Under the pieces are notes generated by a model, which saw only the letters and a program-made list of their open reading frames with translations, was not told where the DNA came from and did no database searches. Position numbers and translations under genes: made by a program. Positions 1-8,398 of a stretch of DNA of 64,000 nt are shown one piece after another (position 1 is the stretch's first letter; each line of letters starts with the position of its first letter). This stretch comes from Leptospira yanagawae serovar Saopaulo str. Sao Paulo = ATCC 700523. GTDB lineage: Bacteria > Spirochaetota > Leptospiria > Leptospirales > Leptospiraceae. The DNA lies in assembly GCF_000332475.2 (NCBI RefSeq), contig NZ_AOGX02000008.1, forward strand, positions 62,001-126,000, given 5' to 3'.

Positions 1-2
1 TG

Positions 3-500
3 GATCGTTATACATCTTCTGGCGGTGAGGTGATTGCAGGTAGTTTACAATTTCACAAACGAGCCATTGTAATTGGAGAAAGAACTTCTGGAAATGCTGC
101 TTTGGTTTCAACATTTCACTTTTCAAATAATGAAAATTATGGAATGGAAATTCTGGATTCACTCTACTTTTTACCTTCTAAAAAGTCCTTTCAAGAAAAA
201 GGAATCATTCCAGACATCCAATTCACCTCTGAATTTGACGGAGGTAATCTTTTTTTTAAGAAAGAAAATTATGATCTCAATCATTTTCCTTTCGTGGAGG
301 AAGCAGAAAACAAGAATTCTCAATTTCCGATTGGCGAAATTCAAAGTTGGGTGAAAGAGAATGGTAAAGCGAATGTGGAAATTGAAAGAAGAAAAAATGA
401 TCCTATTCGTCCTGATGTTTTTTTGTTTCACGCAGTAGATGCATTCAATGGGTATTTACAAACTCATACCTCTGGGAAATCGAATGGAGAAATCAAATGA
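3..500 (+). CDS. S41-family (C-terminal processing type) peptidase, C-terminal fragment
   Basis: The gene enters from outside the window, so only its last 165 codons are visible. The first visible residues, DRYTSSGGEVIAGSL, followed by VIGERTSG and later KGIIPDI, match the nucleophile region and the following strands of S41 peptidases. The serine of TSSGGE sits where the S41 nucleophile lies. The residue 25 positions later, a catalytic lysine in CtpA/Tsp enzymes, is asparagine here (ERTSGN). That fits the tricorn/IRBP-like side of the family better than the Ctp side, or an inactive enzyme. A secreted or periplasmic location is usual for the family, but the signal region is outside the window. 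Confidence 0.7.
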   Translation, partial: DRYTSSGGEVIAGSLQFHKRAIVIGERTSGNAALVSTFHFSNNENYGMEILDSLYFLPSKKSFQEKGIIPDIQFTSEFDGGNLFFKKENYDLNHFPFVEEAENKNSQFPIGEIQSWVKENGKANVEIERRKNDPIRPDVFLFHAVDAFNGYLQTHTSGKSNGEIK

Positions 501-548
501 AAAGGAATTGAAGTTTATTTTTTTTCGTAACCAAGGGAACAAATCCCA

Positions 549-612
549 CCCCGCGCCAGCGATTGTAGCGGAAATCCTTTCCGAAAGGAAAGATTGGAGC
601 GAAAAGCGCGTT
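549..612. repeat. REP-like hairpin element with duplicated GATTGNAGCGNAAA units
   Basis: Two near-identical units, GATTGTAGCGGAAA (561-574) and GATTGGAGCGAAAA (592-605), flank a hairpin TCCTTT-CCG-AAAGGA (575-589). The element is clearly more GC-rich than its surroundings. It lies in the 344-bp stretch between the S41 gene and the next lipoprotein gene (501-844), where I see no other gene. No second copy was noticed in the window. The layout resembles dispersed intergenic palindromic elements; that it is repeated elsewhere in the genome is inference. Confidence 0.5.
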
Positions 613-844
613 CGTATATCAATTCTATCAACATCATCTAACGAATTCGAGGCGCCCCATTTCTTGATCAATAAAAATTGATACCTTAGTTCATAAAAAT
701 GTTTCGACATTCTTTTGTAAGGTGATTCCAATAGGAAATTATGCGATCTATCAGGCACTACAACAGTAACAACCAGTGGAGTGGAGTCGTTTATTCGTGT
801 GGGATGATGTGAGTCAATTTCCAAGGTTTCTAAATGGTGTTGGA

Positions 845-1507
845 ATGCGATGGTTTCCATTGGTTTTGGGACTTAGTATATTTACCTGTACCTCACCTTA
901 CTATTTGACATTGGTTTCCCCAGGGATCACATCCGAAACCAGGCTCACCAAACAAACAGATGTTAGAATGGAAGAAGCGTCCTTTTATGGATTATGGGCT
1001 TATTCCCATACAGCATTTTATATCGACAAATCAGAATTGCCGAAAGTATTGGAGGATCCTAACAACACTGTTTTCCAACCCCAGGAGATGTTTCATTCCA
1101 AAAACAATCATGACTCACATTTGCACATCTTATTTGAATATTGTTATGACAAAACGAAACAGATCAATATTGAGAGTGATTTGAGTCAGTATCAGTTTCA
1201 ATTGAATGGAAGGGATTCCGTCGATACATTAGTATTCCTTTATCCCTATTCATATAGCAAAAAAGGCAAACTATTTCGGAAACGATTTCCTTTTTACGAA
1301 AGATTAACCTATCCAAATGAAAAGATTCTGATTACAACTGGCTTTGACCAACTTTTTTGTGTAAGGACTCTTTTAAGTTTTGATCAAACAATAGAAAATC
1401 AAGGTCTCAATCGATTTACTGTCACCACACCTCGAAATCAGCATTTATTTTATGTATACGAGATGAGAGAAAAATTTGTGAAATTTAAAGAAGAGGAGAT
1501 CAATTGA
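845..1507 (+). CDS. hypothetical lipoprotein
   Basis: I chose the ATG at 845 rather than the earlier in-frame start at 776 because it gives a clean lipoprotein signal, MRWFPLVLGLSIFTC, with a spirochaete-type lipobox and cysteine at about residue 15. The mature part of about 205 residues holds no domain I recognise. It is rich in aromatic and charged residues, and the end is strongly charged (KFVKFKEEEIN). The ribosome site is weak. It precedes an AraC regulator on the same strand, separated by 160 bp that contain a small leader ORF. Function unknown; probably anchored in the inner or outer membrane. Confidence 0.6.
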   Translation: MRWFPLVLGLSIFTCTSPYYLTLVSPGITSETRLTKQTDVRMEEASFYGLWAYSHTAFYIDKSELPKVLEDPNNTVFQPQEMFHSKNNHDSHLHILFEYCYDKTKQINIESDLSQYQFQLNGRDSVDTLVFLYPYSYSKKGKLFRKRFPFYERLTYPNEKILITTGFDQLFCVRTLLSFDQTIENQGLNRFTVTTPRNQHLFYVYEMREKFVKFKEEEIN

Positions 1508-1580
1508 ATCAGTTCAAGTCTATTTGTTTGGACCTATTTTTATGTTTTAAGATAAGCATCTTTTTTTTGGAGGTGAGGGA

Positions 1581-1667
1581 GTGATCCGCGGTGAAAAAGA
1601 AATCCGATTTCCAGAAAATGCAAATTCGGATTACAGAGATCATGTGATCGTCCGTGAATTACCTTAA
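1581..1667 (+). CDS. 28-codon leader ORF in front of the AraC gene
   Basis: A GTG at 1581 is preceded at good spacing by a strong Shine-Dalgarno, GGAGG at 1569-1573. It opens a short frame encoding VIRGEKEIRFPENANSDYRD and 8 more residues, ending with TAA at 1665-1667. The ATG of the AraC gene follows 3 nt later and has no ribosome site of its own. The arrangement suggests that the small ORF delivers ribosomes to the regulator by translational coupling. The peptide may have no function itself. It could instead be a remnant of a larger gene. Confidence 0.45.
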   Translation: MIRGEKEIRFPENANSDYRDHVIVRELP

Positions 1668-1670
1668 ACG

Positions 1671-2492
1671 ATGAAATACCAAACCTATCCACCTCATCAA
1701 GATTTGAGTTCTATGATTCAGTGTTATTGGACATTGGAAGTGGAATCATCAGAAAGCAAGGAAAAACAACAAATTGTGCCCGATGGTTGTATGGAGATGG
1801 CATTTTTGTTAGGAGATGGAATCAAACGATATGTGAGTGAAACTGAATTTGTAATGCAACCAGATGCAATGGTCATTGGGCAAATTACAAAACCATATAC
1901 AATTGAACCGGAAGGTTATGTAAATACTATCGCTGTACGATTTTATCCATATGGATTTTCCATGATACACAATGTACCAATGTTCGAATTGTCTGATCGG
2001 GAAACCGATTTGAGAATTTTATTTGGTGAAGAGAAAGTGGCAAACATTTTGAAGGACCTAAAAAACTCCAAATCAACTGAAGATAGGATTCAATGTATCG
2101 AATCCTTTTTGTTTTCAGTTTTAAAGCAAAAGTCCAATTTGGAACGAGTGGTTCATTTGGTGATAGAGAGTTTGACAGAAACACGTGGTTCCACTTCAAT
2201 TGTATCTTTTTTGGATCACGATCCTGCGAAAATCCGAGACTTGGAACGTAAGTTTTTAAAACGAGTTGGTGTTTCTCCCAAAACTTTGGGAAAAGTGATT
2301 CGCTTGCAAACGGCATTAAAATTGATGTTGGAGGATGAGCCTAACTCACTTACACAAATTGCATACGATTCTAATTATTATGACCAATCTCATTTCATCA
2401 AAGATTTCCGTAGTCTTACCGGACTGAATCCAAAACAATTTTGGCAGGACAAACGATTTCAGTTATCAACTTTATTTTATCAAAAAAAGTGA
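1671..2492 (+). CDS. AraC-family transcriptional regulator (DUF6597-type N-terminus)
   Basis: The protein has 273 residues. The N-terminal half (about 1-110) starts YQTYPPHQDLSSMIQCYW and contains IVPDGCMEM, the pattern of the DUF6597 domain found in many AraC regulators. The last 90 residues carry the AraC helix-turn-helix pair; the second helix region reads LTQIAYDSNYYDQSHFIKDF followed by TGLNPKQF, a near-consensus AraC signature. It should bind DNA and regulate a local target. The VOC-domain lipoprotein 70 bp downstream is the natural candidate, since AraC/VOC neighbours are common. Translation probably depends on the short ORF ending 3 nt upstream. Confidence 0.88.
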   Translation: MKYQTYPPHQDLSSMIQCYWTLEVESSESKEKQQIVPDGCMEMAFLLGDGIKRYVSETEFVMQPDAMVIGQITKPYTIEPEGYVNTIAVRFYPYGFSMIHNVPMFELSDRETDLRILFGEEKVANILKDLKNSKSTEDRIQCIESFLFSVLKQKSNLERVVHLVIESLTETRGSTSIVSFLDHDPAKIRDLERKFLKRVGVSPKTLGKVIRLQTALKLMLEDEPNSLTQIAYDSNYYDQSHFIKDFRSLTGLNPKQFWQDKRFQLSTLFYQKK

Positions 2493-2561
2493 TTTGTCGA
2501 ATTTTTACAATGCAAGTAGGTCAAAATGATTTATGATTGTTACCAATGAAAGGAGTGATTT

Positions 2562-3077
2562 ATGAAAAGGTTTCTTAGTCAAATTCGTTTAAAACGAATT
2601 TTTTATATCATTCCATTACTTGTTTTGTCTTTGGTCGTAGTCTGCAAAGATAAAGAAGAGGAGAAATTGACTAACCTAACATTGAATTCAGTAGGAGAGG
2701 GCAACCCCATGAACCCAACCATATCGATCGTTGAGATTCCGATGACGCAAGTCGAAAAATCGATTTTGTTTTATGAGAAAACCTTCCAAGTAAAAATAGA
2801 GCGAATGCGAATGGGGGAAACCGAACTTGGAGTGTTTCCATCCGATGGTAAATCAGTAAGCATCGTTTTGACAAAAGGTACGGGATACAAACCAAACCGA
2901 GAGGGCGTTTTAATTTACTTCAGTGCAGGTGAGGATTTACAACCAATCCTTAGTTTGGTGGAGAAAAATGGTGGGAAGGTTGTATTAGAAAAAACAGAAA
3001 TTAGCCCTGATATGGGATATTTTGCTTTGTTTGTTGATCCAGAAGGAAATCGCATTGGGCTTCATTCATCGAAGTAA
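2562..3077 (+). CDS. VOC (glyoxalase-fold) lipoprotein
   Basis: This 171-residue protein has an N-terminal hydrophobic segment ending LVLSLVVVC, cysteine 28, which should be lipidated. Residues from about 52 to the end form a vicinal-oxygen-chelate unit: IVEIPMTQVEKSILFYEKTF at the start, and PDMGYFALFVDPEGNRIGLH at the end. A very good Shine-Dalgarno (AAAGGAGTG) precedes the ATG. Cytoplasmic VOC domains are common, so an exported lipid-anchored version is less usual. It is likely controlled by the AraC regulator just upstream. The substrate cannot be told. Confidence 0.8.
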   Translation: MKRFLSQIRLKRIFYIIPLLVLSLVVVCKDKEEEKLTNLTLNSVGEGNPMNPTISIVEIPMTQVEKSILFYEKTFQVKIERMRMGETELGVFPSDGKSVSIVLTKGTGYKPNREGVLIYFSAGEDLQPILSLVEKNGGKVVLEKTEISPDMGYFALFVDPEGNRIGLHSSK

Positions 3078-3615
3078 AATGGATTGATTGAAATCCTCTC
3101 CATTGAATGTCTCCAAAACTGAAATAGGAACCAAGTTGGTTCCTTTCCGTACGAGGATTACAGCTTTTGCCTGTAGAGGGGCGCGCCAACTGCCGTTGAT
3201 AACGGGAACTTGAAAAGGTAAATCAGAATCAAATCCAAAGTTCACATAACTCATATCAGATGGATCTGTTCCAACTACAAAACCAGTTTCCATAATGGAA
3301 TGGTTTGTTACATTGGATTTGGTAACCCATGAATCTTGTAAAAGGAGTAAATAAATGCCTGGTGAATATTGATTGAGTAAGTTACCTTCGGGACAAAGAA
3401 AGTTATTCAATTGCATCATACATTCGAGAGGAAGGTGAGTGAGGGGATTGGTCCAACAATGAGCAAATCATGACAATATCATGAGAGTCAATGAAAAATG
3501 AATTAAATAGTTTCCCAGTAGATGATTCTTCTTGATTTTTGCAACTAACAATGAGTTGGTGTTTTGATTTGGAGATGAGAAAGGCAATGAAATATTGCTT
3601 TTTTGAAATTAAAAT
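3066..3615 (-). pseudogene. frameshifted lipoprotein relic
   Basis: The 3' part (3066-3419) is an open frame of 117 codons. Upstream, a second minus-strand frame encodes a signal-like stretch (YFIAFLISKSKHQLIVSC) and continues as MICSLLDQS before going out of frame. Dropping one base from the C4 run (plus-strand G4 at 3443-3446) joins the two into LLDQSLTHLPLECMMQLNNF, which reads like one protein. No ATG, GTG or TTG start exists before the signal-like segment, so the 5' end is damaged too. The 3' end overlaps the convergent VOC gene by 12 bp. A short real gene starting at 3419 remains possible. Confidence 0.45.
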
Positions 3616-3676
3616 TTAAAGAAAAAAAGCAAAAAATACCTTTCCTTTTCCTTTCACTCCAGGCAAAATAACTGCC

Positions 3677-4078
3677 ATGAGTTTTTTTGAAAGTTTAAAG
3701 GCCGTCGCAGCTCAGGCAGTAGAGCTAGTCCAAAACAATCCACAAGTGGTTTCCGGGATCCAAAAGATCATCGAAGAAAATGGTGGGGTTTCAGGAATTG
3801 TTGCAAAATTTAAGGAAAAAGGTTTTGCCGAAGCCGCTTCTTCTTGGGTGGGCACTGGGGAAAATGTAAACATCGGTGCAGATGATGTATTAAAAGTATT
3901 AGGAAATGACTCGGTAAAGGAACTTGCCAGTAAAGTTGGTCTTGATACAAATGCTACGGCAGGTCTCGTCGGAAATTTATTGCCTATTGTCATTGATAAA
4001 CTTTCACCAGATGGAAAAGAACCAGGTGGAGACATTACATCCCAACTTTCTTCCCTAGCTTCATTGTTTACAAAATAG
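3677..4078 (+). CDS. YidB/DUF937-family protein
   Basis: This 133-residue protein is built of small, amphipathic, alanine- and valine-rich helices. It has the family pattern of VSGIVAKFKEKGFAEAASSW followed by VGTGENVNIGADDVLKVLG, typical of YidB-like DUF937 proteins; the WV-x-G-x-N-x-x-I motif is clear. No signal peptide or membrane segment is seen, so it is probably cytoplasmic. The family has no firm function. It stands alone, with a relic on the other strand upstream and a strong terminator 18 bp after the stop codon. Confidence 0.82.
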   Translation: MSFFESLKAVAAQAVELVQNNPQVVSGIQKIIEENGGVSGIVAKFKEKGFAEAASSWVGTGENVNIGADDVLKVLGNDSVKELASKVGLDTNATAGLVGNLLPIVIDKLSPDGKEPGGDITSQLSSLASLFTK

Positions 4079-4095
4079 AATTTCGAGATGAAAGC

Positions 4096-4127
4096 ACCAC
4101 CTATGTAAAATTAGGTGGTATTTTCTG
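4096..4127 (+). terminator. intrinsic terminator after the YidB-like gene
   Basis: ACCACCTA (4096-4103) pairs perfectly with TAGGTGGT (4112-4119) around an 8-nt loop, and the hairpin is followed by ATTTTCT. It lies 18 bp beyond the stop codon. Confidence 0.75.
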
Positions 4128-4184
4128 GCAGTTTTCTGTTAATTTGTCTTGCCAAAAATTCTTAAAGTTCACATTCTTCCTTCC

Positions 4185-4943
4185 ATGAAACAATTATTCC
4201 TAATCTCTTTTGTTTTTCTGTTTTTCTTGGGCTGTAAAAAAACTCCTGTCATCGAAGTTGGTCAATCTGTTTACATTTCAGCAACTGTGCTAAACGCGCG
4301 AAAATCTCCAAACCTTGATGGAGAAAAAGTGGGAAAGGTAAAACTAGGAGATGTGGTCAAAGTTTTAGAACGATCCGAAAAAGAAATGGAAATCGATGGA
4401 ATTTCTAATTATTGGTTTCGCATACAATCTCCAACCGTAACAGGTTGGGTGTTTGGTGGTTATTTATCCATTAACAAAGTAGAATCAAGGGATGCAATGA
4501 TTGCAGCTTTACAAGGTGATTTTGTGTATTGTACATTACCCGAACGATTGGACTGTAGCAATACGTTTAGCTTTGATGGAGAAAGTTTTGTTTTCCGTGC
4601 CTATGATCAGTATACAGGGATCACAGAAAAATTAGAAGGAAAATACGATGTGTTTTCCGATCATTTGGTACTCGACACAAAAGTTCGTTTGGTACGTCCT
4701 TCAGTTTTCATCCTCTACCCACAAACAGATGAAGAAAGAACTGCTTATTACAGTGCATATTTTGGATATTCAAATTCCGACGAACATCTGACTTCTCTAA
4801 GCACATTTCCTGTCGAAGGAAAAAGGGATTTATTTTTCTTTGTTTGTAATGACAAACTTTTGTTAATGGATAAAAAGCAGGAATTAGAAGAAGCGTGTAA
4901 GACAAGTTATGCGTATACTAAATCGAGTTATTCTTCGCCTTAA
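4185..4943 (+). CDS. SH3-domain lipoprotein
   Basis: The ATG at 4185 gives a textbook lipoprotein signal, MKQLFLISFVFLFFLGC, with cysteine 17. Residues 30-100 form a bacterial SH3 unit: VYISATVLNARKSPN, then GKVKLGDVVKVLE and WFRIQSPTVTGWVFGGYLS. Such domains usually bind peptidoglycan or peptides in the periplasm. The remaining 150 residues, which include the cysteine pair CTLPERLDC, are unfamiliar. The last 26 bp overlap the convergent membrane-protein gene. No operon partner on this strand. Confidence 0.8.
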   Translation: MKQLFLISFVFLFFLGCKKTPVIEVGQSVYISATVLNARKSPNLDGEKVGKVKLGDVVKVLERSEKEMEIDGISNYWFRIQSPTVTGWVFGGYLSINKVESRDAMIAALQGDFVYCTLPERLDCSNTFSFDGESFVFRAYDQYTGITEKLEGKYDVFSDHLVLDTKVRLVRPSVFILYPQTDEERTAYYSAYFGYSNSDEHLTSLSTFPVEGKRDLFFFVCNDKLLLMDKKQELEEACKTSYAYTKSSYSSP

Positions 4944-6384
4944 ATGTTTCATTCCGTAACATCGTCTCTGTGCGGTGTTTATTCGGATTTCTCCAATCTA
5001 AGATTCGGTCCTTCGAATCATCTGGCAGGTTTTGTAAAAATTCCTGCCATGTTTTCTCTTCTAATACAGAATAAAAACCAGGTAAATATTGGATTTTTCT
5101 TTCTTTCGGCAAATACAAATTGTATTCAGTTGCGGAAACTCCATATGCAATTCGATAAATTGGTCTATCTTTATGTTTCTCTTCTGGTAAAAAGTGAAAT
5201 GCATCACCAGCTTTGTTGAAACAAATAAAATAATCAAAACCTTGGTGGACAATGATCAGTGTATTTTTTGGAAATTGGAAAAGGGGAAGGATTATGGAAT
5301 AGAGTTTGTAGTCTTGGTTATTGAATTCTTTCCCCCGCACCATTGTATAAATTTGATATGGAAATAACAACAAACAGAGGAAACTTAACTTCCATTGGGA
5401 TTGTATTTTAGAGACAAAAGGAAGGTAAAGGAAACATCCTGGGATAAAAATTAATAGGAAAATGCGAAAGGGAAAACTAAAAGCAGTATAAGAAAAAATC
5501 GGAAGGGATAAAAAGATATAAAGAACCAACATCTGATCATAAAAAGTTTTTTGTTTTTGATTTAAATCGTTTCGATTGATTAAATAACAAATGGGTGAAA
5601 GGAAAAATAAGAATTGTTCTATTAGAAATTCTGGATACAGTTTGGAGTATTGGTAAAATGGAGATAGGAATTGAAATTCTAAATTTTCTCCGATCACAAC
5701 TTTTAGATCATTCCAGTGTAAGGTATTGGGAAATAAGAAACTGAAACCAATGATCGTAACTAGAGTCCCAAAAGCTAAGAAAAAACTCAAATATTGATTC
5801 CAATGGATTTGTTTCAGAATCCACGGAATCAAAAAGCAGATGGCGATTCCCGCCGTGATTTTATGACTAAAAAAAACCAAAACAAAGAAGACAAAAATTC
5901 TGAGGTACTGTTTCCACTTCCTTTTTGTATCCAAAGGATCAAACGTAAACAATTCGGTAAGAAATAATATAAAAAAGAATAAACCTCCCAAATTTTTAAT
6001 AAAATTAAAACTAAAGTGTGGGATATACGAAGAAGAAACGAAAAGGACACCAAAACAAATAGATAAAACAAATTGATTGGTCAAATGGTATGCCAACCTT
6101 GTTGCCACAAGAAACAAGGAACCCACTAAGATAGAAACAAAGATTTTATTTGTGAGTACAATATCGGATCCAAACTTAGAAAAGGCTACGAGTCCATACA
6201 AAATGGGTGAGGAATCTGGACTAAAAAACCTACCTTTCGTTATGTAAGAATTTACTTGCGCCGCATAATAATACCCATCTGCTCCAAATGCAAATCGAGA
6301 GCTCATTTGAACACTGAGTTGTATACCAACGATAAAAATAAAAAATAAAATGAGTGTGATGGATTTTTTAGAATTGGTATTCAT
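4918..6384 (-). CDS. polytopic membrane protein, GT-C glycosyltransferase-like
   Basis: About 488 residues with roughly ten hydrophobic segments, beginning with ITLILFFIFIVGIQLSV. A luminal loop follows the first segment and contains FGADGYYYAAQVNSYI, in the place where GT-C enzymes carry an acidic Asp/Glu motif. A soluble tail of about 100 residues follows the last membrane segment. These traits suggest a lipid-linked sugar transferase, but I find no decisive signature. I favour the start at 6384 over that at 6411 because it reduces overlap with the preceding VanW gene. It is the last gene of a tightly packed minus-strand run. Confidence 0.6.
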   Translation of the reverse strand: MNTNSKKSITLILFFIFIVGIQLSVQMSSRFAFGADGYYYAAQVNSYITKGRFFSPDSSPILYGLVAFSKFGSDIVLTNKIFVSILVGSLFLVATRLAYHLTNQFVLSICFGVLFVSSSYIPHFSFNFIKNLGGLFFFILFLTELFTFDPLDTKRKWKQYLRIFVFFVLVFFSHKITAGIAICFLIPWILKQIHWNQYLSFFLAFGTLVTIIGFSFLFPNTLHWNDLKVVIGENLEFQFLSPFYQYSKLYPEFLIEQFLFFLSPICYLINRNDLNQKQKTFYDQMLVLYIFLSLPIFSYTAFSFPFRIFLLIFIPGCFLYLPFVSKIQSQWKLSFLCLLLFPYQIYTMVRGKEFNNQDYKLYSIILPLFQFPKNTLIIVHQGFDYFICFNKAGDAFHFLPEEKHKDRPIYRIAYGVSATEYNLYLPKERKIQYLPGFYSVLEEKTWQEFLQNLPDDSKDRILDWRNPNKHRTETMLRNETFKAKNNSI

Positions 6385-7078
6385 CGGAAGAACAAAGTTT
6401 GAGCTCACCATGTACGTCCGATTCTAAGTATACGGATACTTTCGAATATCCATTTTTTATTTCCTTTTGGAAATGTAATTTGTGCCTTTGCAAAGGTTTT
6501 GGACTTAGGATTTGAAATGTGAGCATATCGTCTGTTAACTCAAATGAAAATTGTAAAGGGAAGGATAAATTGTTTCGGATTCGTAAGTCTTTCGAAGGAA
6601 AAACAACGGATGCATCTGTACCAAGTGGAGTGAAACGAGTTTCCTCCGTATACAAATCACGTGTGTGAGGAAACCTTTCTAAAATTTCTAATCCTAGTTC
6701 CAATGAAAGATAATATATGATACCCGAAAGTTGGCAAAGCCCACCGGCGATTTCACTTGCCACAACACCATTCCGGATCACTCTCCCTTCCGTATAACCT
6801 TTTTTTACTGTTGGATTTCCTATTTCCGTCCAAAAAGAAAAAATCTTTCCAGGGAGTAACACTTGTTCATTGATCTTTTCGATCGCAATCTTTAAATTTT
6901 GCATTTTGCCAGTTTTTAAGGGAGAAGGTAAAATAGGAAGGGAAAGTGAGGTTTTACATGTATCCTGGGTTTTGAAAAGAGTTTGTTTCACCAAACCGTA
7001 TTGAAAGTATGCACCACTTGTGATCGCAGCGACCAAACGAATCATATACTTCAATTTTAATTTCAAATTTGAAATCAA
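6368..7078 (-). CDS. VanW-family protein
   Basis: The 236-residue product contains the core VanW pattern: LLPGKIFSFWTEIGNPTVKKGY, then GVVASEIAGGLCQLSGIIYY, ERFPHTRDLY and GTDASVVFPSKDLRIRNN. VanW domains are linked to cell envelope functions and to vancomycin-type clusters, but their biochemistry is unsettled. The start is probably the TTG at 7078, which overlaps the end of the DUF2452 gene by 4 nt, a sign of coupling; an ATG at 7045 is an alternative. A hydrophobic stretch near residues 12-28 may anchor it to the membrane. Confidence 0.85.
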   Translation of the reverse strand: MISNLKLKLKYMIRLVAAITSGAYFQYGLVKQTLFKTQDTCKTSLSLPILPSPLKTGKMQNLKIAIEKINEQVLLPGKIFSFWTEIGNPTVKKGYTEGRVIRNGVVASEIAGGLCQLSGIIYYLSLELGLEILERFPHTRDLYTEETRFTPLGTDASVVFPSKDLRIRNNLSFPLQFSFELTDDMLTFQILSPKPLQRHKLHFQKEIKNGYSKVSVYLESDVHGELKLCSSDEYQF

Positions 7079-7506
7079 TGGGAATTTGAATCCTTCATTT
7101 CAAATGGAATTTCCGTAAAACTTCGATCCGGATTCATCGTATAAGCCCCTTTGAATGGATGTGGTGGATTGCCTCCCCATTCTTTTGGTGAGAGGAGTGA
7201 AAAATATTCACCACTATCCTTTGCATATAGATAGATGGTTTGCCCTGCCTTTTTTTCGAATTGGCATTTGGCTTTGTGGAGTTCTATATCTTTTTCAGCT
7301 TGTTGTAAAATGAGTTCTGCTTCTTCTTTTAAAGCACGAATTTGTTTTGCGATGACTTCTAATTTTCCATGCACATGGAGTTTTACAGACTCTTCCGCCA
7401 ATTCAATTTCTTTGGCTCTGTCAACTAAACTGATTGCTGGCGCTAAACGGCTTGTACCGTACGTGAGGCTATGGTGGGGGATAACCGATTCTTCCATATT
7501 ACTCAT
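7075..7506 (-). CDS. DUF2452-family protein
   Basis: From the ATG at 7506 the product is 143 residues. It opens with MSNMEESVIPHHSLTYGTSR and APAISLVDRAKEIELAEES, which fit the DUF2452 family. A long helical stretch in the middle (residues about 40-80) looks coiled-coil. It is followed by a short beta-rich part, IYLYAKDSGEYFSLLSPKEW. No signal peptide from this start; the longer reading from 7578 would need a TTG start. It overlaps the downstream VanW gene by 4 nt. Function unknown. Confidence 0.75.
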   Translation of the reverse strand: MSNMEESVIPHHSLTYGTSRLAPAISLVDRAKEIELAEESVKLHVHGKLEVIAKQIRALKEEAELILQQAEKDIELHKAKCQFEKKAGQTIYLYAKDSGEYFSLLSPKEWGGNPPHPFKGAYTMNPDRSFTEIPFEMKDSNSH

Positions 7507-7597
7507 TAAACAAACTGAAATTCCTAAGTTAAACAAGAAAAAAGGCTCTCCTTTCAGAAAGGAAAGCCAAGTTGCCAAGGATAGACGATTTTTATGT

Positions 7598-8398
7598 TTA
7601 GGACAATGGTTGGTATTGGATGATCATTGCTTTGGCTTTGATTTCTTTAGGCATTACCGTTTTTGATAACAATTTTTGAAGAGAGTCTTTGTCTTTAGTT
7701 TTACCAAGTTGGACCACAAAGAATCCATTTTTTACCATAATGAAAGCCTTTGTTCCTAATTTGCCTGGGTTATCGGATTGCAACTGCGACAAAAATGTTT
7801 CGGCAGATTTGCGATTGGTAAAGGCGGCTAATTGGATCGTAAATTGTTTTCCTTCAGTTGTATGTACTGATTTTGAAATAGAAGGAGCAGTGGTTTTCTG
7901 TTTCCCTTGTCTTTGTGTTTTGGTTATGTTTTTTAACTTTTCTTCTTTTGGAACATAGGTTGTTCTATGTTCTTTCGATTTTGTTAAGTCCACAACTTGT
8001 TGTTTTCTTTCTTCTTCTTCATCTTTGGCAGTAGAAGTTTCATTATAGTAGGGATGGTTACCGATATCGGCCATTGGGATTTCTTGGGAAGAAATTGAAT
8101 CCTTTGGTTTTGTCCCTTGGACCAGTGAAGAAGCAACTTGGGATCCACTTGGGTTGGATTGGCCAGGTACTTCTTCTGCCGTTTTGGTTGCAACATCAGC
8201 TGTTGGACTTGGGAGTCTGCCTTCTGTTTCGGGAGAAGCTAAGGTTGGATTGACACGATTTTGTGTTTCCTCTGACTTTCCTTTCCCAACCGAAACTCCC
8301 AAAAAGAAAATGGAAAAGAATAATGCAAAAAGAAAGAGTGATAAAACTCCAATCCTTTGTTTGTCTAAATTGATTACGTAAAATACTCTTTCTTTCAT
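7598..8398 (-). CDS. SPOR-domain inner-membrane protein
   Basis: The protein has 266 residues. One membrane segment lies near 16-37 (VLSLFLFALFFSIFFLG). A long polar linker rich in Thr, Ser, Lys and Glu follows (about 40-180). The C-terminal SPOR domain is about 185-262, starting KQFTIQLAAFTNRKSAETFL and ending with FFVVQLGKTKDKDSL. SPOR domains bind denuded glycan strands at division sites, so a role in septal envelope work is likely. Its start overlaps the end of coaE by 4 nt. Confidence 0.88.
   Translation of the reverse strand: MKERVFYVINLDKQRIGVLSLFLFALFFSIFFLGVSVGKGKSEETQNRVNPTLASPETEGRLPSPTADVATKTAEEVPGQSNPSGSQVASSLVQGTKPKDSISSQEIPMADIGNHPYYNETSTAKDEEEERKQQVVDLTKSKEHRTTYVPKEEKLKNITKTQRQGKQKTTAPSISKSVHTTEGKQFTIQLAAFTNRKSAETFLSQLQSDNPGKLGTKAFIMVKNGFFVVQLGKTKDKDSLQKLLSKTVMPKEIKAKAMIIQYQPLS

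Noticed and set aside
439..681. 80-codon plus-strand frame overlapping the S41 gene and the REP-like element
   Set aside because: It overlaps a certain gene end, runs through the hairpin repeat, lacks a ribosome site and shows no protein-like pattern.
456..860. 134-codon minus-strand frame over the S41 tail and spacer
   Set aside because: It is antisense to the peptidase end and to the repeat, with unusual residue composition.
8154..8381. Repetitive Thr/Ser/Pro/Lys codons in the SPOR linker, considered as a tandem repeat
   Set aside because: No regular repeat unit; this is an ordinary disordered linker.
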